This document shows, piece after piece, positions 19,771 to 28,741 of a stretch of DNA of 64,000 nt. A program made the position numbers and the translations under genes. Each line of letters opens with the position of its first letter. Position 1 is the stretch's first letter. The DNA comes from Oscillospiraceae bacterium. Its GTDB lineage: Bacteria; Bacillota; Clostridia; UBA1381; UMGS1253. Location: NCBI GenBank assembly GCA_015068725.1, contig SVKA01000004.1, forward strand, positions 1-64,000. Reading direction: 5' to 3'. The notes under the pieces were generated by a model. That model worked only from the letters and a program-made list of their open reading frames with translations. It ran no database searches and was not told the DNA's origin.

Positions 19771-20079
19771 GTGAAAAAGAAAAAGCACCAAATAAATGTG
19801 CGTGAAACGGCGTATAAAAAATCGCGCGCAGAAAGAATGGCGGAGATATTTGATTTGCCAAAGGATATTGTGCTGAATCTTCCGAAGATGACCTTTACGG
19901 GAAACAGAGAGCTTTATGTGGAAAATTATCGGGGCATTGTAGAATATTCCGAGAGCGTGATGCGCTTTAATGCGGGTGATTACCTTGTTACAATTATGGG
20001 GCGTGGTCTTGGAATAAAAAATATTGCCACTGAGGAAATAACGCTTTGCGGCAATATAAAGTCGCTCGAATTTTGCTGA
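19771..20079 (+). CDS. yqfC: Sporulation protein YqfC
   Basis: LPKMTFTGNRELYVENYRGIVEYSE...; followed by yqfD. Confidence 0.92.
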   Translation: MKKKKHQINVRETAYKKSRAERMAEIFDLPKDIVLNLPKMTFTGNRELYVENYRGIVEYSESVMRFNAGDYLVTIMGRGLGIKNIATEEITLCGNIKSLEFC

Positions 20080-20090
20080 GGAGTGTATAT

Positions 20091-21311
20091 ATGCTTACTA
20101 AAATATTTTGTTTTTTGCGCGGATATGTCTGTGTTATAGTAAAAAGCCGCTTTATAGAGCGTTTTATAAATATCTGTATTGGAAAAAATATTTATCTTTG
20201 GGATATACGTTATAAAAACGAGTGTGAGGCGGATATGAAAATGAGTATGGGCTCGTTTCACAAAATACGTCCTGTTGCAAAAAAGACACATTCGAGCGTG
20301 CGTATACAGGCAAAAAAAGGACTTCCGATAATTTTTCACAGATATAAAAAGCGATACTTTTTTATGTCGGGCTTTATACTGGCGATTTGTTTTGTATTTA
20401 TTATGTCGCAGTTTATATGGTCTATTGAGGTAGTGGGAAACGAAAATGTGGCGAGCGAGGAAATTTTGCAGGCGTTAGAGGAGCTTGGCTTTAAAAAAGG
20501 CAGATACAACAAGGCGTTTGATGCGCGCGATTTGAAAAATAACGCGCTTTTAAAGCTTGATAAATTAAGCTGGCTTTGGGTGGACATAAAGGGGAGCAAG
20601 GCCACGGTTACTGTAAATGAAAAAAAGCAGGCGCCGCAGCTTGTGCCCAAAAATACGCCATGTGATATTGTAGCGCTTCGCTCAGGAGTTATAAAGGATA
20701 TGACCATAAAAGAGGGACAAAGCAGGGTGCAGATAGGACAGACAGTGATGGAAGGCGAGCTTTTGATAAGCGGAGTTGTTCAAAGTGAACGCATAGAGCC
20801 ACGCTATACGCACGCATCGGGAGAGGTCGTTGCAAGAACATGGTATGAAAGCTCGGTCATTTATCCTTTATCGCGCGAGATACGTACACCCACGGGAAGA
20901 CAAAAAAAGCATCATTCGCTTTGTATAGGAGATACAGAGATAAAATTTTTTCTAAGTAGTGGAAATGTATATGAAAATTATGATACAATAGAAAAAAAGC
21001 ATGATTTGGTTATTTTTGGATATTATACAGGGCTTTCGTGGAAGACTTTGGTTTATGATGAGGTTGATGTTACATATGAGCCTCTTTCGAGCGAGCAGGT
21101 TATGGAAAATGTAAAAGGTGAGCTTGAATCAAAGATTATTCCCGTAAGTGGTGAAAGCGCGCTGCTGGTGGCAAGTGATTTGCGCTATACGCCTTATGAC
21201 GATGAAAATATAAAGGTTACACTTACGGCAGAATACAGCGAGCCGATTGGATATGAAAAGACAATAGAAATGATTTTTGATTCATATACAAAAAATACGC
21301 AAAAAGAGTAA
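20091..21311 (+). CDS. yqfD: Sporulation protein YqfD
   Basis: YqfD-like TM plus extracytoplasmic architecture after yqfC; RBS gagg before ATG 20091. Confidence 0.92.
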   Translation: MLTKIFCFLRGYVCVIVKSRFIERFINICIGKNIYLWDIRYKNECEADMKMSMGSFHKIRPVAKKTHSSVRIQAKKGLPIIFHRYKKRYFFMSGFILAICFVFIMSQFIWSIEVVGNENVASEEILQALEELGFKKGRYNKAFDARDLKNNALLKLDKLSWLWVDIKGSKATVTVNEKKQAPQLVPKNTPCDIVALRSGVIKDMTIKEGQSRVQIGQTVMEGELLISGVVQSERIEPRYTHASGEVVARTWYESSVIYPLSREIRTPTGRQKKHHSLCIGDTEIKFFLSSGNVYENYDTIEKKHDLVIFGYYTGLSWKTLVYDEVDVTYEPLSSEQVMENVKGELESKIIPVSGESALLVASDLRYTPYDDENIKVTLTAEYSEPIGYEKTIEMIFDSYTKNTQKE

Positions 21312-21393
21312 ATTTGCCGTTTAAAGTGTTGATACTTTCCAAAAAATAGATTATAATAGATATATACAAAAGAGAAACGGGAGTGAATGTTTT

Positions 21394-22383
21394 TTGATAG
21401 AAAAGGTTTATACACTTGATGAGGGCATTGATGTCGGCGCATTGTTCGGAAGCTTTGACAGTAATATAAAGCTTATTGAAAAGGAGCTTAATGTCAAGAT
21501 ACTCAATCGTGGATGTGATATAAAAATTCTCGGTGAAGAGAAAAATGCTGAAAATGCCATAAAGGTGCTTGATAATCTTGGCGCAATACTTAGCCGCGGC
21601 GAAGCGCTCGGCGAGCAAAACGTTTTATATACAATATCAATGGTTGAGGACGGACTTGAACAGGGACTTGGCAGTCTTGGAGCAGATGTTGTGTGCATAA
21701 GCTCAAAGGGAAAGCCCATAAAGAGTAAAACTCTCGGACAAAAAAAGTATATAAATATGATTAAAAACAATACGGTAACGTTTGGTATAGGCCCTGCCGG
21801 AACGGGTAAGACATACCTTGCTGTTGCGGCGGCGGTTACTGCGTTTAGAAACAAAGAGGTCAGCCGTATAATCCTCACGCGTCCCGCTGTTGAGGCGGGC
21901 GAAAAGCTTGGATTTTTGCCGGGCGATTTGCAGATGAAGGTTGACCCGTATTTAAGACCGCTTTATGATGCGATGTACGATATGCTTGGAGCGGAGAGCT
22001 ATCAGAAGTATCTTGAGCGTTCTATGATAGAGGTTGCGCCGCTTGCGTATATGCGCGGACGCACGCTTGATGATGCGTTTATTATCTTGGATGAGGCGCA
22101 AAATACCACGCCCGAGCAGATGAAGATGTTTTTGACTCGCATAGGCTTTGGCTCGCGCGCAATCGTTACGGGCGATATTACACAGGTTGACCTTCCCGAT
22201 GGAAAAAAGTCAGGACTTAAAGAAGCATCAAAAATTCTTAAAAATATTGAAGGTATAGATTTTTGTTATCTCAGCGAAAAAGATGTTGTGCGTCATCCGC
22301 TTGTGCAAAAGATTATAACGGCGTATGAAAAGGCGGAGCAGGACAGGGCAAGACGTAATGCATCAAGAGAGAAAAATTACTAA
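21394..22383 (+). CDS. phoH: PhoH family ATPase
   Basis: GPAGTGKTYLAVAAAV, LDEAQNTTPEQMKMFLTRIGFGSRAIVTGDITQVDLP. Confidence 0.95.
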   Translation: MIEKVYTLDEGIDVGALFGSFDSNIKLIEKELNVKILNRGCDIKILGEEKNAENAIKVLDNLGAILSRGEALGEQNVLYTISMVEDGLEQGLGSLGADVVCISSKGKPIKSKTLGQKKYINMIKNNTVTFGIGPAGTGKTYLAVAAAVTAFRNKEVSRIILTRPAVEAGEKLGFLPGDLQMKVDPYLRPLYDAMYDMLGAESYQKYLERSMIEVAPLAYMRGRTLDDAFIILDEAQNTTPEQMKMFLTRIGFGSRAIVTGDITQVDLPDGKKSGLKEASKILKNIEGIDFCYLSEKDVVRHPLVQKIITAYEKAEQDRARRNASREKNY

Positions 22384-22399
22384 ATGAGGAGTTATTTAT

Positions 22400-22885
22400 A
22401 TGCAAATTGCAGAGGTATTTATTGAAAATGAGCAGGACGTATGTGAGTTTACAGAGGGTATGGAAGAGCTTATTTCAAATGTTATAAACAAGGTTTTAGA
22501 GCAGGAAAACTTTACAAACGAATGTGAGGTTTCGGTTGTTATAACCGATGATGAAAATATCTGTATGCTTAATGCCGAGCACAGAGAAAAGGACTCGGCA
22601 ACAGATGTTTTGTCATTTCCGATGCTCGAATTTGACGAAGAGCACAATATAATAAGCGACGATGAGTACGGGGTGCTTTTGCTTGGAGATATTGTGATAA
22701 GCCTTGAAAGAGCGTGCGCGCAGGCCACCGAGTACGGCCATTCGATTATTCGTGAGATTGGTTTTTTGTGCGCTCACAGCACTCTTCACCTTCTTGGATA
22801 TGACCATGAAGACAGCGAAGAGAGCCGCCTTGTGATGCGTGAAAAAGAGGAAAAAGCACTTTCGGCTCTTGGACTCACAAGATAG
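22400..22885 (+). CDS. ybeY: Endoribonuclease YbeY
   Basis: DVLSFPM and HSTLHLLGYDH metal-binding motif. Confidence 0.95.
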   Translation: MQIAEVFIENEQDVCEFTEGMEELISNVINKVLEQENFTNECEVSVVITDDENICMLNAEHREKDSATDVLSFPMLEFDEEHNIISDDEYGVLLLGDIVISLERACAQATEYGHSIIREIGFLCAHSTLHLLGYDHEDSEESRLVMREKEEKALSALGLTR

Positions 22886-22934
22886 TACATATCTTAATTT
22901 TAAATAATATGGCAAAGATAAGGGGTAGACAATT

Positions 22935-23825
22935 TTGATTAATAATAATTTTAAATCGGGATTTGTGTCGATAATAGGACGCCCGAATGTCGGCAAATCC
23001 ACACTTTTAAATTCGCTTGTGGGCGAAAAAATAGCGATAATTTCTGATAAGCCGCAGACGACGAGAAATAAAATTCTTGCGATAAGAAATACCGATGAGG
23101 CACAAATTATATTTACTGACACACCAGGTATTCACAAGCCGAAAAACAAGCTTGGAGAATATATGGTAAAGGTTGCAAATGAGTCGATGGGTGAGATGGA
23201 TGTTGTTTTGTTTGTTGTTGATGCAACAAATAAGACGACAGAGCCTGAAAGAAATATAGCGGCAAACCTTGCTTCGCTTCGTGTACCTGTAATTTTGGTT
23301 ATAAACAAGGTTGACCTTGTTCATAAAGAGTCGATACTTCCGCTTATTGCAGATTTTAGCAGCCTTCACAATTTTGAGGCAATTGTGCCTATAAGTGCGC
23401 TAAAAGAAGATGGCACGGACAGACTTTTGGATGAAATTATGCACTATATTCCCGAAGGTCCTGCGTTTTTCCCTGACGATATGATTACTGATCAGCCCGA
23501 AAAGCAGATTGCGGCAGAAATTATACGCGAAAAGCTTTTGTGGCTTCTTGATAAAGAGGTTCCGCACGGAATTGCAATTGAGATTATGAAAATGACAGAA
23601 GGCGACAAAATGACATCGATTCAGGCAAACATTTACTGTGAGAAGGCGTCGCATAAGGGCATTGTAATAGGCAAGGACGGCGCACTTTTGAAAAAAGTGG
23701 GAACGATGGCGCGTATAGACATTCAAAAAATGCTTGGCAGAAAGGTTTTTCTTGAGCTTTGGGTAAAGGTAAAAAGCGACTGGAGAAACAATAATTACCT
23801 TATAAGAAATTTTGGTTACGAATAA
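22935..23825 (+). CDS. era: GTPase Era
   Basis: GRPNVGKSTLLN, TDTPGIHKPKNKLGEYM, KH domain IVIGKDGALLKKVG. Confidence 0.96.
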   Translation: MINNNFKSGFVSIIGRPNVGKSTLLNSLVGEKIAIISDKPQTTRNKILAIRNTDEAQIIFTDTPGIHKPKNKLGEYMVKVANESMGEMDVVLFVVDATNKTTEPERNIAANLASLRVPVILVINKVDLVHKESILPLIADFSSLHNFEAIVPISALKEDGTDRLLDEIMHYIPEGPAFFPDDMITDQPEKQIAAEIIREKLLWLLDKEVPHGIAIEIMKMTEGDKMTSIQANIYCEKASHKGIVIGKDGALLKKVGTMARIDIQKMLGRKVFLELWVKVKSDWRNNNYLIRNFGYE

Positions 23826-23912
23826 AAAAATAATATAAATTTACGATTAAAAACTTAAAAATTGTCAATGCTATCTATGTAAGAATAATTTAATTGACAG
23901 GGGGCAATTTTT

Positions 23913-24044
23913 ATGTTTTACGAGTATATGTGGCAAAAATTTTTTATGACGGGAAACATTTTGGATTATATCATTTTCAGAGAGGTTGAAAATGATATAG
24001 AAGATTTTGAGCAGCTACAAGAAAGAGAGCCTTTGACAGTTTGA
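23913..24044 (+). CDS. yqzL: YqzL family small protein, 43 aa
   Basis: MFYEYMWQKFFMTGNILDYIIFREVENDIEDFEQLQEREPLTV after gggg RBS; sits between era and recO as in Bacillus; below ORF-track cutoff. Confidence 0.8.
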   Translation: MFYEYMWQKFFMTGNILDYIIFREVENDIEDFEQLQEREPLTV

Positions 24045-24056
24045 TATTAAAATTAT

Positions 24057-24091
24057 ACAGCCGCCACCAAAAATACGCATCGGGCGGCTGT
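24057..24091 (+). promoter_or_regulatory. GC-rich stem-loop upstream of the recO start
   Basis: ACAGCCGCC (24057-24065)/GGCGGCTGT (24083-24091), perfect 9-bp arms. Confidence 0.4.
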
Positions 24092-24115
24092 GATTATACA
24101 TATAGGTGTGTTATT

Positions 24116-24859
24116 ATGGAAACTATTACTACAAACGGGCTTGTGATAAAGCAGACAAATTATGGAGAAGCGGACCGCATTTTGCATATTTTCACCGAAA
24201 AGCTTGGTATTGTAAGCGTACTATGCAAGGGCGCAAGAAAATACAAAAGCCATCAGGGAAGTGCATCGCAGCTTTTATATTATTCTTCGTTTACGCTTGT
24301 GAGCGGTAAGGGAATGTATCAGATGCGCGGAGCAAGTACGATTGAAAGCTTTTTCTCGCTTTCAGAGAGTCTTGAAAAAATTGCGCTTTGCACATATCTT
24401 TTTGATATAACAAAGGCGCTTGTGCCTGAAAATATGCCAGAGCAGGCGGTTTTGTCGCTTCTTTTAAATACTTTGTATATATTAAAAACAAAAGAGCGCG
24501 ACCTTTCTTTGATAAAGGCGGCGTATGAGCTTCGGCTTTTGGCGCTGACGGGATACATGGCAAATTGCGAAGAGTGTTGTATATGCGCGCGTGGGTGTAA
24601 GGCTGCGTATTTTTCTTCTTCGCACGGCGGTATAGTATGTGATAATTGCCCGCCGCCTGCAGACAGTATAAAAATATCTTCGTCTGTGCAAAAGGCTATG
24701 GACTACATAACAAAAAATGATGCAGACAAGATTTATTCGTTTACCATTTCCGATGATGCTGCGCGTGAACTTGGTGTGGCATGTGAAAAATTTTTGCTAT
24801 CTTGTGCGGAGCGTAATTTTTTGTCGCTTGATTATTATAAAAGTGTATGTGAGCTGTGA
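24116..24859 (+). CDS. recO: DNA repair protein RecO
   Basis: TNGLVIKQTNYGEADRILHIFTEKLGIVSVLCKGARK; four-Cys CEECCICARGC...CDNC. Confidence 0.93.
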   Translation: METITTNGLVIKQTNYGEADRILHIFTEKLGIVSVLCKGARKYKSHQGSASQLLYYSSFTLVSGKGMYQMRGASTIESFFSLSESLEKIALCTYLFDITKALVPENMPEQAVLSLLLNTLYILKTKERDLSLIKAAYELRLLALTGYMANCEECCICARGCKAAYFSSSHGGIVCDNCPPPADSIKISSSVQKAMDYITKNDADKIYSFTISDDAARELGVACEKFLLSCAERNFLSLDYYKSVCEL

Positions 24860-24890
24860 TAACAAGTGTGGTTTTATCGCAGCTTTTTTG
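24852..24890 (+). terminator. Intrinsic terminator overlapping the recO stop codon
   Basis: AGCTGTGATAA/TTATCGCAGCT (one wobble) followed by T6. Confidence 0.7.
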
Positions 24891-25047
24891 TGCATAATTG
24901 GGAATTGCTACATAAGAAATTAAAAAAATTGCAGTTTTTTAAAAATTTTTTCAAAAAACACTTTACTATTTTAGCATAATAAAGTATAATATAAATTGTT
25001 CGATAAAAAATATCGAAATACATAACTTTTAAAGGGGAGTTTTTATT

Positions 25048-25863
25048 ATGAAAAAGATTATTTCAATCGTATTGGCAGCTATGCTGGTAGTGTGCATGGT
25101 TTTGAGCGGTTGTGGAACACAGCCTACTTCAAACAACGCAGAAGATGTATCACTTGATACGATAAAAGAAGCAGGCAAGATTGTTGTTGGTCTTGATATC
25201 GCATTCCCACCTATGGGATTCCAGGATGAGAACAACGAAATCGTTGGCCTTGATGTTGACCTTGCAAAAGCAGTTGGCGAAGTTTTGGGCGTTGAGGTAG
25301 AGCTTCGTCCTATCGACTGGAAGGCAAAAGAGCTTGAGCTTGATGGCGGCAAAATCGACGTTATCTGGAACGGTTACACAATCACTGATGAAAGAAAAGA
25401 AAAAGTTCTTTTCAGCGATCCGTATCTTGCAAACAAGCAGATTGTTATAGTAAAAGCTGATTCCGACATAAAGGCGAAAGCCGATATCGCAGGCGGCAAG
25501 GTTGGCTTGCAGACAGGCTCAACTGCTGAAGATGCAATCAAAGCTGATGCAATTTATCCGGAAATTGAAAAGAGCCTTATGATGTATGATGACAACAACA
25601 CAGCTATGATGGACCTTGAAGCAGGCAGAATTGCAAGCGTTGTTGTTGACGAGGTTGTAGGAAAGTACTATCTTTCAAAGCACGAGGGCAAATTCAGAAT
25701 TCTTGATGAAGACTTTGGCTCAGAAGAATATGGCATAGGTTTCAGAAAAGCAGACGTAGCTTTCCGCAATGCCGTTCAGGAAGCAATTAACACACTTAAA
25801 GAAAACGGCAAGGCTGACGAAATTTCACTTAAGTGGTTTGGTCAGGAAGGTCTTATTCTGTGA
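25048..25863 (+). CDS. Amino acid ABC transporter substrate-binding lipoprotein
   Basis: Lipobox VLSGCG; IVVGLDIAFPPMGFQDE...GLDVDLAKAVGEVLG. Confidence 0.95.
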   Translation: MKKIISIVLAAMLVVCMVLSGCGTQPTSNNAEDVSLDTIKEAGKIVVGLDIAFPPMGFQDENNEIVGLDVDLAKAVGEVLGVEVELRPIDWKAKELELDGGKIDVIWNGYTITDERKEKVLFSDPYLANKQIVIVKADSDIKAKADIAGGKVGLQTGSTAEDAIKADAIYPEIEKSLMMYDDNNTAMMDLEAGRIASVVVDEVVGKYYLSKHEGKFRILDEDFGSEEYGIGFRKADVAFRNAVQEAINTLKENGKADEISLKWFGQEGLIL

Positions 25864-25962
25864 TAGCCGCTTAAGGTAAAATTGATTTTTTTAAGTATGC
25901 CATGGGGCAAAACTGCCCTGTGGCATATGAATTTATCAGCTTGTATGGAAGGGTAGATAAAA

Positions 25963-26631
25963 ATGGCGCAGGTTGCAAGTATGTGGGAATATTTTTTGAG
26001 GGTTTCGCAAAACATCAGCGACGGTCTTGGTGTAACTTTGGGACTGTTTTGCCTTACAATCCTTTTGTCAATTCCGCTAGGACTCATAATATCGCTTGGC
26101 GCTGTCGGATCATTTAAACCGCTCGGTGCCGTAGTAAAATTTTATATATGGCTTTTGCGTGGAACACCGCTTTTGTTGCAGCTGTTGTTCGTATATTTTG
26201 GTCTGCCTAAATTCGGATTTAATATCGAGAATTTTCCTGCAGCGGTTATAGCTTTTGTATTAAACTATGCGGCGTATTTTGCCGAAATTTTCCGTGCGGG
26301 AATACAGTCTATTGACAAAGGACAGTTCGAGGCCGCAAAGGCGCTTGGACTTTCAAATGCACAAACTATGACTAAAGTTATAATTCCGCAGACGGTAAGC
26401 CGTGTTTTGCCGCCCGTAGGAAACGAGGCAATCACACTTGTAAAGGATACATCGCTTGTGTCTATTATTGCACTTTCCGATATAATGCATCAGACGCGCG
26501 TAATCGTAATGCGCGAGGCAAGTGTAGCGGCGTTTATTGTTGCGGCGATATTCTACCTTATTATGACGTTTGTGCTTACAAAGCTGTTTTCATATCTTGA
26601 AAAACGCTTTTCAAAAAGCCAGCTTGTATAA
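25963..26631 (+). CDS. Amino acid ABC transporter permease (HisM/GlnP type)
   Basis: RGTPLLLQLLFVYFGLP, EAAKALGLSNAQTM, LPPVGNEAITLVKDTSL. Confidence 0.95.
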   Translation: MAQVASMWEYFLRVSQNISDGLGVTLGLFCLTILLSIPLGLIISLGAVGSFKPLGAVVKFYIWLLRGTPLLLQLLFVYFGLPKFGFNIENFPAAVIAFVLNYAAYFAEIFRAGIQSIDKGQFEAAKALGLSNAQTMTKVIIPQTVSRVLPPVGNEAITLVKDTSLVSIIALSDIMHQTRVIVMREASVAAFIVAAIFYLIMTFVLTKLFSYLEKRFSKSQLV

Positions 26632-26646
26632 AGAGAAAATTGATTT

Positions 26647-26680
26647 AAGGATTGTGCGCGGGCACAATCCTTATTTTTTT
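26647..26680 (+). terminator. Intrinsic terminator after the ABC permease gene
   Basis: AAGGATTGTGC-GCGG-GCACAATCCTT then T-run. Confidence 0.85.
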
Positions 26681-26861
26681 GTAGCAAAAAGCCCGACAAT
26701 TTTCTATGTAGAGAAGGTATTTTGAGAAACTTTGTAAAAAAATACATTTTGAGTGTATTTTTCCCTTGATTATAAGAGAAAATAATGATAAAATAGTAAC
26801 AATGGTGTAAATTCACTAATTTTTGGTACAAGTAATTTATTATTATGAGAGGTGTAACAAG

Positions 26862-27554
26862 ATGAATTTTTCTCACGAAGTTGAAAACATGTGCTGCGTT
26901 GCAAAGGGCGTATCACACGGTCCGGCACCTATTCCGCAGGAGGGTAAGTGGACGCAGTCAAAACAAATCAGCGACATTAACGGTCTTACACATGGTGTAG
27001 GCTGGTGTGCTCCTCAGCAGGGTGCCTGCAAGCTCACACTTAATGTCAAGAAAGGTATTATTGAAGAGGCTTTGGTTGAAACAATAGGCTGTTCGGGTAT
27101 GACGCACTCTGCCGCTATGGCAAGTGAGGCGCTCGTTGGCAAGACACTACTCGAAGCTCTTAATACAGACCTTGTATGTGATGCTATTAATACTGCAATG
27201 CGCGAGTTGTTCTTGCAGATTGTATACGGTAGAACACAGACAGCATTTTCTGATGATGGTCTTCCGATTGGTGCAGGTCTTGAGGACCTTGGTAAGGGAC
27301 TCAGAAGCCAGACAGGTACAGTATTTTCCACAAACGCAAAAGGTGTTCGTTACCTTGAGCTTGCCGAAGGTTATATTACCCAGGTAGCGCTCGATGCTGA
27401 TAACCTTGTTATAGGTTATAAGTTTGTACATCTTGGCAAAATGATGGAAAATATTAAAAAAGGAATGTCGGCTGATGAGGCTCTTAAAAAGGCATCAGGC
27501 CAGTACGGCAGATTTGACGACGCTGTAAAGGTTATTGACCCGCGTGCTGAGTAA
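26862..27554 (+). CDS. NifU/IscU N-terminal-like iron-sulfur scaffold-related protein
   Basis: GWCAPQQGACKLTLNVKKGIIEEALVETIGCSGMTHSAAMASEALVGKTL; RBS gaggtg before ATG 26862. Confidence 0.7.
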   Translation: MNFSHEVENMCCVAKGVSHGPAPIPQEGKWTQSKQISDINGLTHGVGWCAPQQGACKLTLNVKKGIIEEALVETIGCSGMTHSAAMASEALVGKTLLEALNTDLVCDAINTAMRELFLQIVYGRTQTAFSDDGLPIGAGLEDLGKGLRSQTGTVFSTNAKGVRYLELAEGYITQVALDADNLVIGYKFVHLGKMMENIKKGMSADEALKKASGQYGRFDDAVKVIDPRAE

Positions 27555-27585
27555 GTCTGTAAATTTATAAAGGAGGACTAATAAA

Positions 27586-28584
27586 ATGGCTTTATTTGAA
27601 AGTTATGAAAGAAGAATTGACCATATAAACGAAGTTTTGAAAGAAAACGGCATTTCCTCTATCGAGGAGGCAAGAAAAATCTGTGAAGATAAGGGCATAG
27701 ACGTATACAACCTTGTAAAAGGTATTCAGCCAATATGCTTTGAGAACGCATGCTGGGCATACATCGTAGGTGCCGCAATCGCAATTAAAAGAGGCGTTAC
27801 AAACGCTGCTGATGCTGCTGCTGTTATCGGCGAAGGCTTGCAGGCTTTCTGCATAAAGGGTTCTGTTGCTGACGACAGAAAGGTTGGTCTTGGACATGGT
27901 AACCTTGCTTCGATGCTTTTGAAGGAAGAAACAAAGTGCTTTGCTTTCCTTGCAGGACATGAGTCTTTTGCTGCTGCTGAAGGTGCAATCGGTATTGCAA
28001 AGTCAGCTAACAAGGTTCGTAAAGAGCCTTTAAAGGTTATCCTCAACGGTCTTGGCAAAGATGCTGCACAGATTATTTCAAGAATCAACGGTTTTACATT
28101 TGTTGAAACAGATTTTGATTATTACACAGGCGAGCTTAAGATTGTAAGCACAAAGGCTTATTCAAACGGCGAGCGTGCTGCTGTAAATTGTTACGGCGCA
28201 AACGACGTTCGTGAAGGCGTTGCAATCATGCATCACGAGTCAGTTGACGTATCAATTACAGGTAACTCAACAAACCCGACACGTTTCCAGCATCCTGTTG
28301 CAGGTACTTATAAGAAAGAGTGCCACGAAATCGGCAAAAAGTACTTCTCAGTTGCATCGGGCGGCGGTACAGGAAGAACACTCCATCCTGATAACATGGC
28401 TGCAGGTCCTGCTTCCTATGGTATGACAGATACAATGGGAAGAATGCACTCAGACGCTCAGTTTGCAGGTTCTTCATCAGTTCCGGCTCACGTTGAAATG
28501 ATGGGACTTATCGGTATGGGTAATAACCCAATGGTAGGTGCTACTGTTGCAGTTGCAGTTGCTATTGAAGAAGCAAGCAAATAA
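27586..28584 (+). CDS. GGGtGRT family protein of unknown function
   Basis: Signature SVASGGGTGRTLHPDNMAAGPASYGMTDTMGRMHSDAQFAGSSSVPAH; strong RBS aggagg. Confidence 0.92.
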   Translation: MALFESYERRIDHINEVLKENGISSIEEARKICEDKGIDVYNLVKGIQPICFENACWAYIVGAAIAIKRGVTNAADAAAVIGEGLQAFCIKGSVADDRKVGLGHGNLASMLLKEETKCFAFLAGHESFAAAEGAIGIAKSANKVRKEPLKVILNGLGKDAAQIISRINGFTFVETDFDYYTGELKIVSTKAYSNGERAAVNCYGANDVREGVAIMHHESVDVSITGNSTNPTRFQHPVAGTYKKECHEIGKKYFSVASGGGTGRTLHPDNMAAGPASYGMTDTMGRMHSDAQFAGSSSVPAHVEMMGLIGMGNNPMVGATVAVAVAIEEASK

Positions 28585-28603
28585 TTGAATAACGTATAAA
28601 TGA

Positions 28604-28637
28604 AAACAGGCACATCAATTTGATGTGTCTGTTTTTG
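28604..28637 (+). terminator. Intrinsic terminator
   Basis: AAACAGGCACATCAA-TTTGATGTGTCTGTTT then T-run. Confidence 0.8.
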
Positions 28638-28741
28638 TGTGAGTATTTGAGTATTATTCAAACAAAAAACATTTACATATATGTCAATTTGTGATATACT
28701 ACCTAAGATGTGTATTTATATTAATGTTAGAAGGTGTTTTT

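Noticed and set aside
20046-20090. Upstream extension of yqfD overlapping yqfC
   Set aside because: A better RBS and start exist at 20091, giving a normal YqfD N-terminus.
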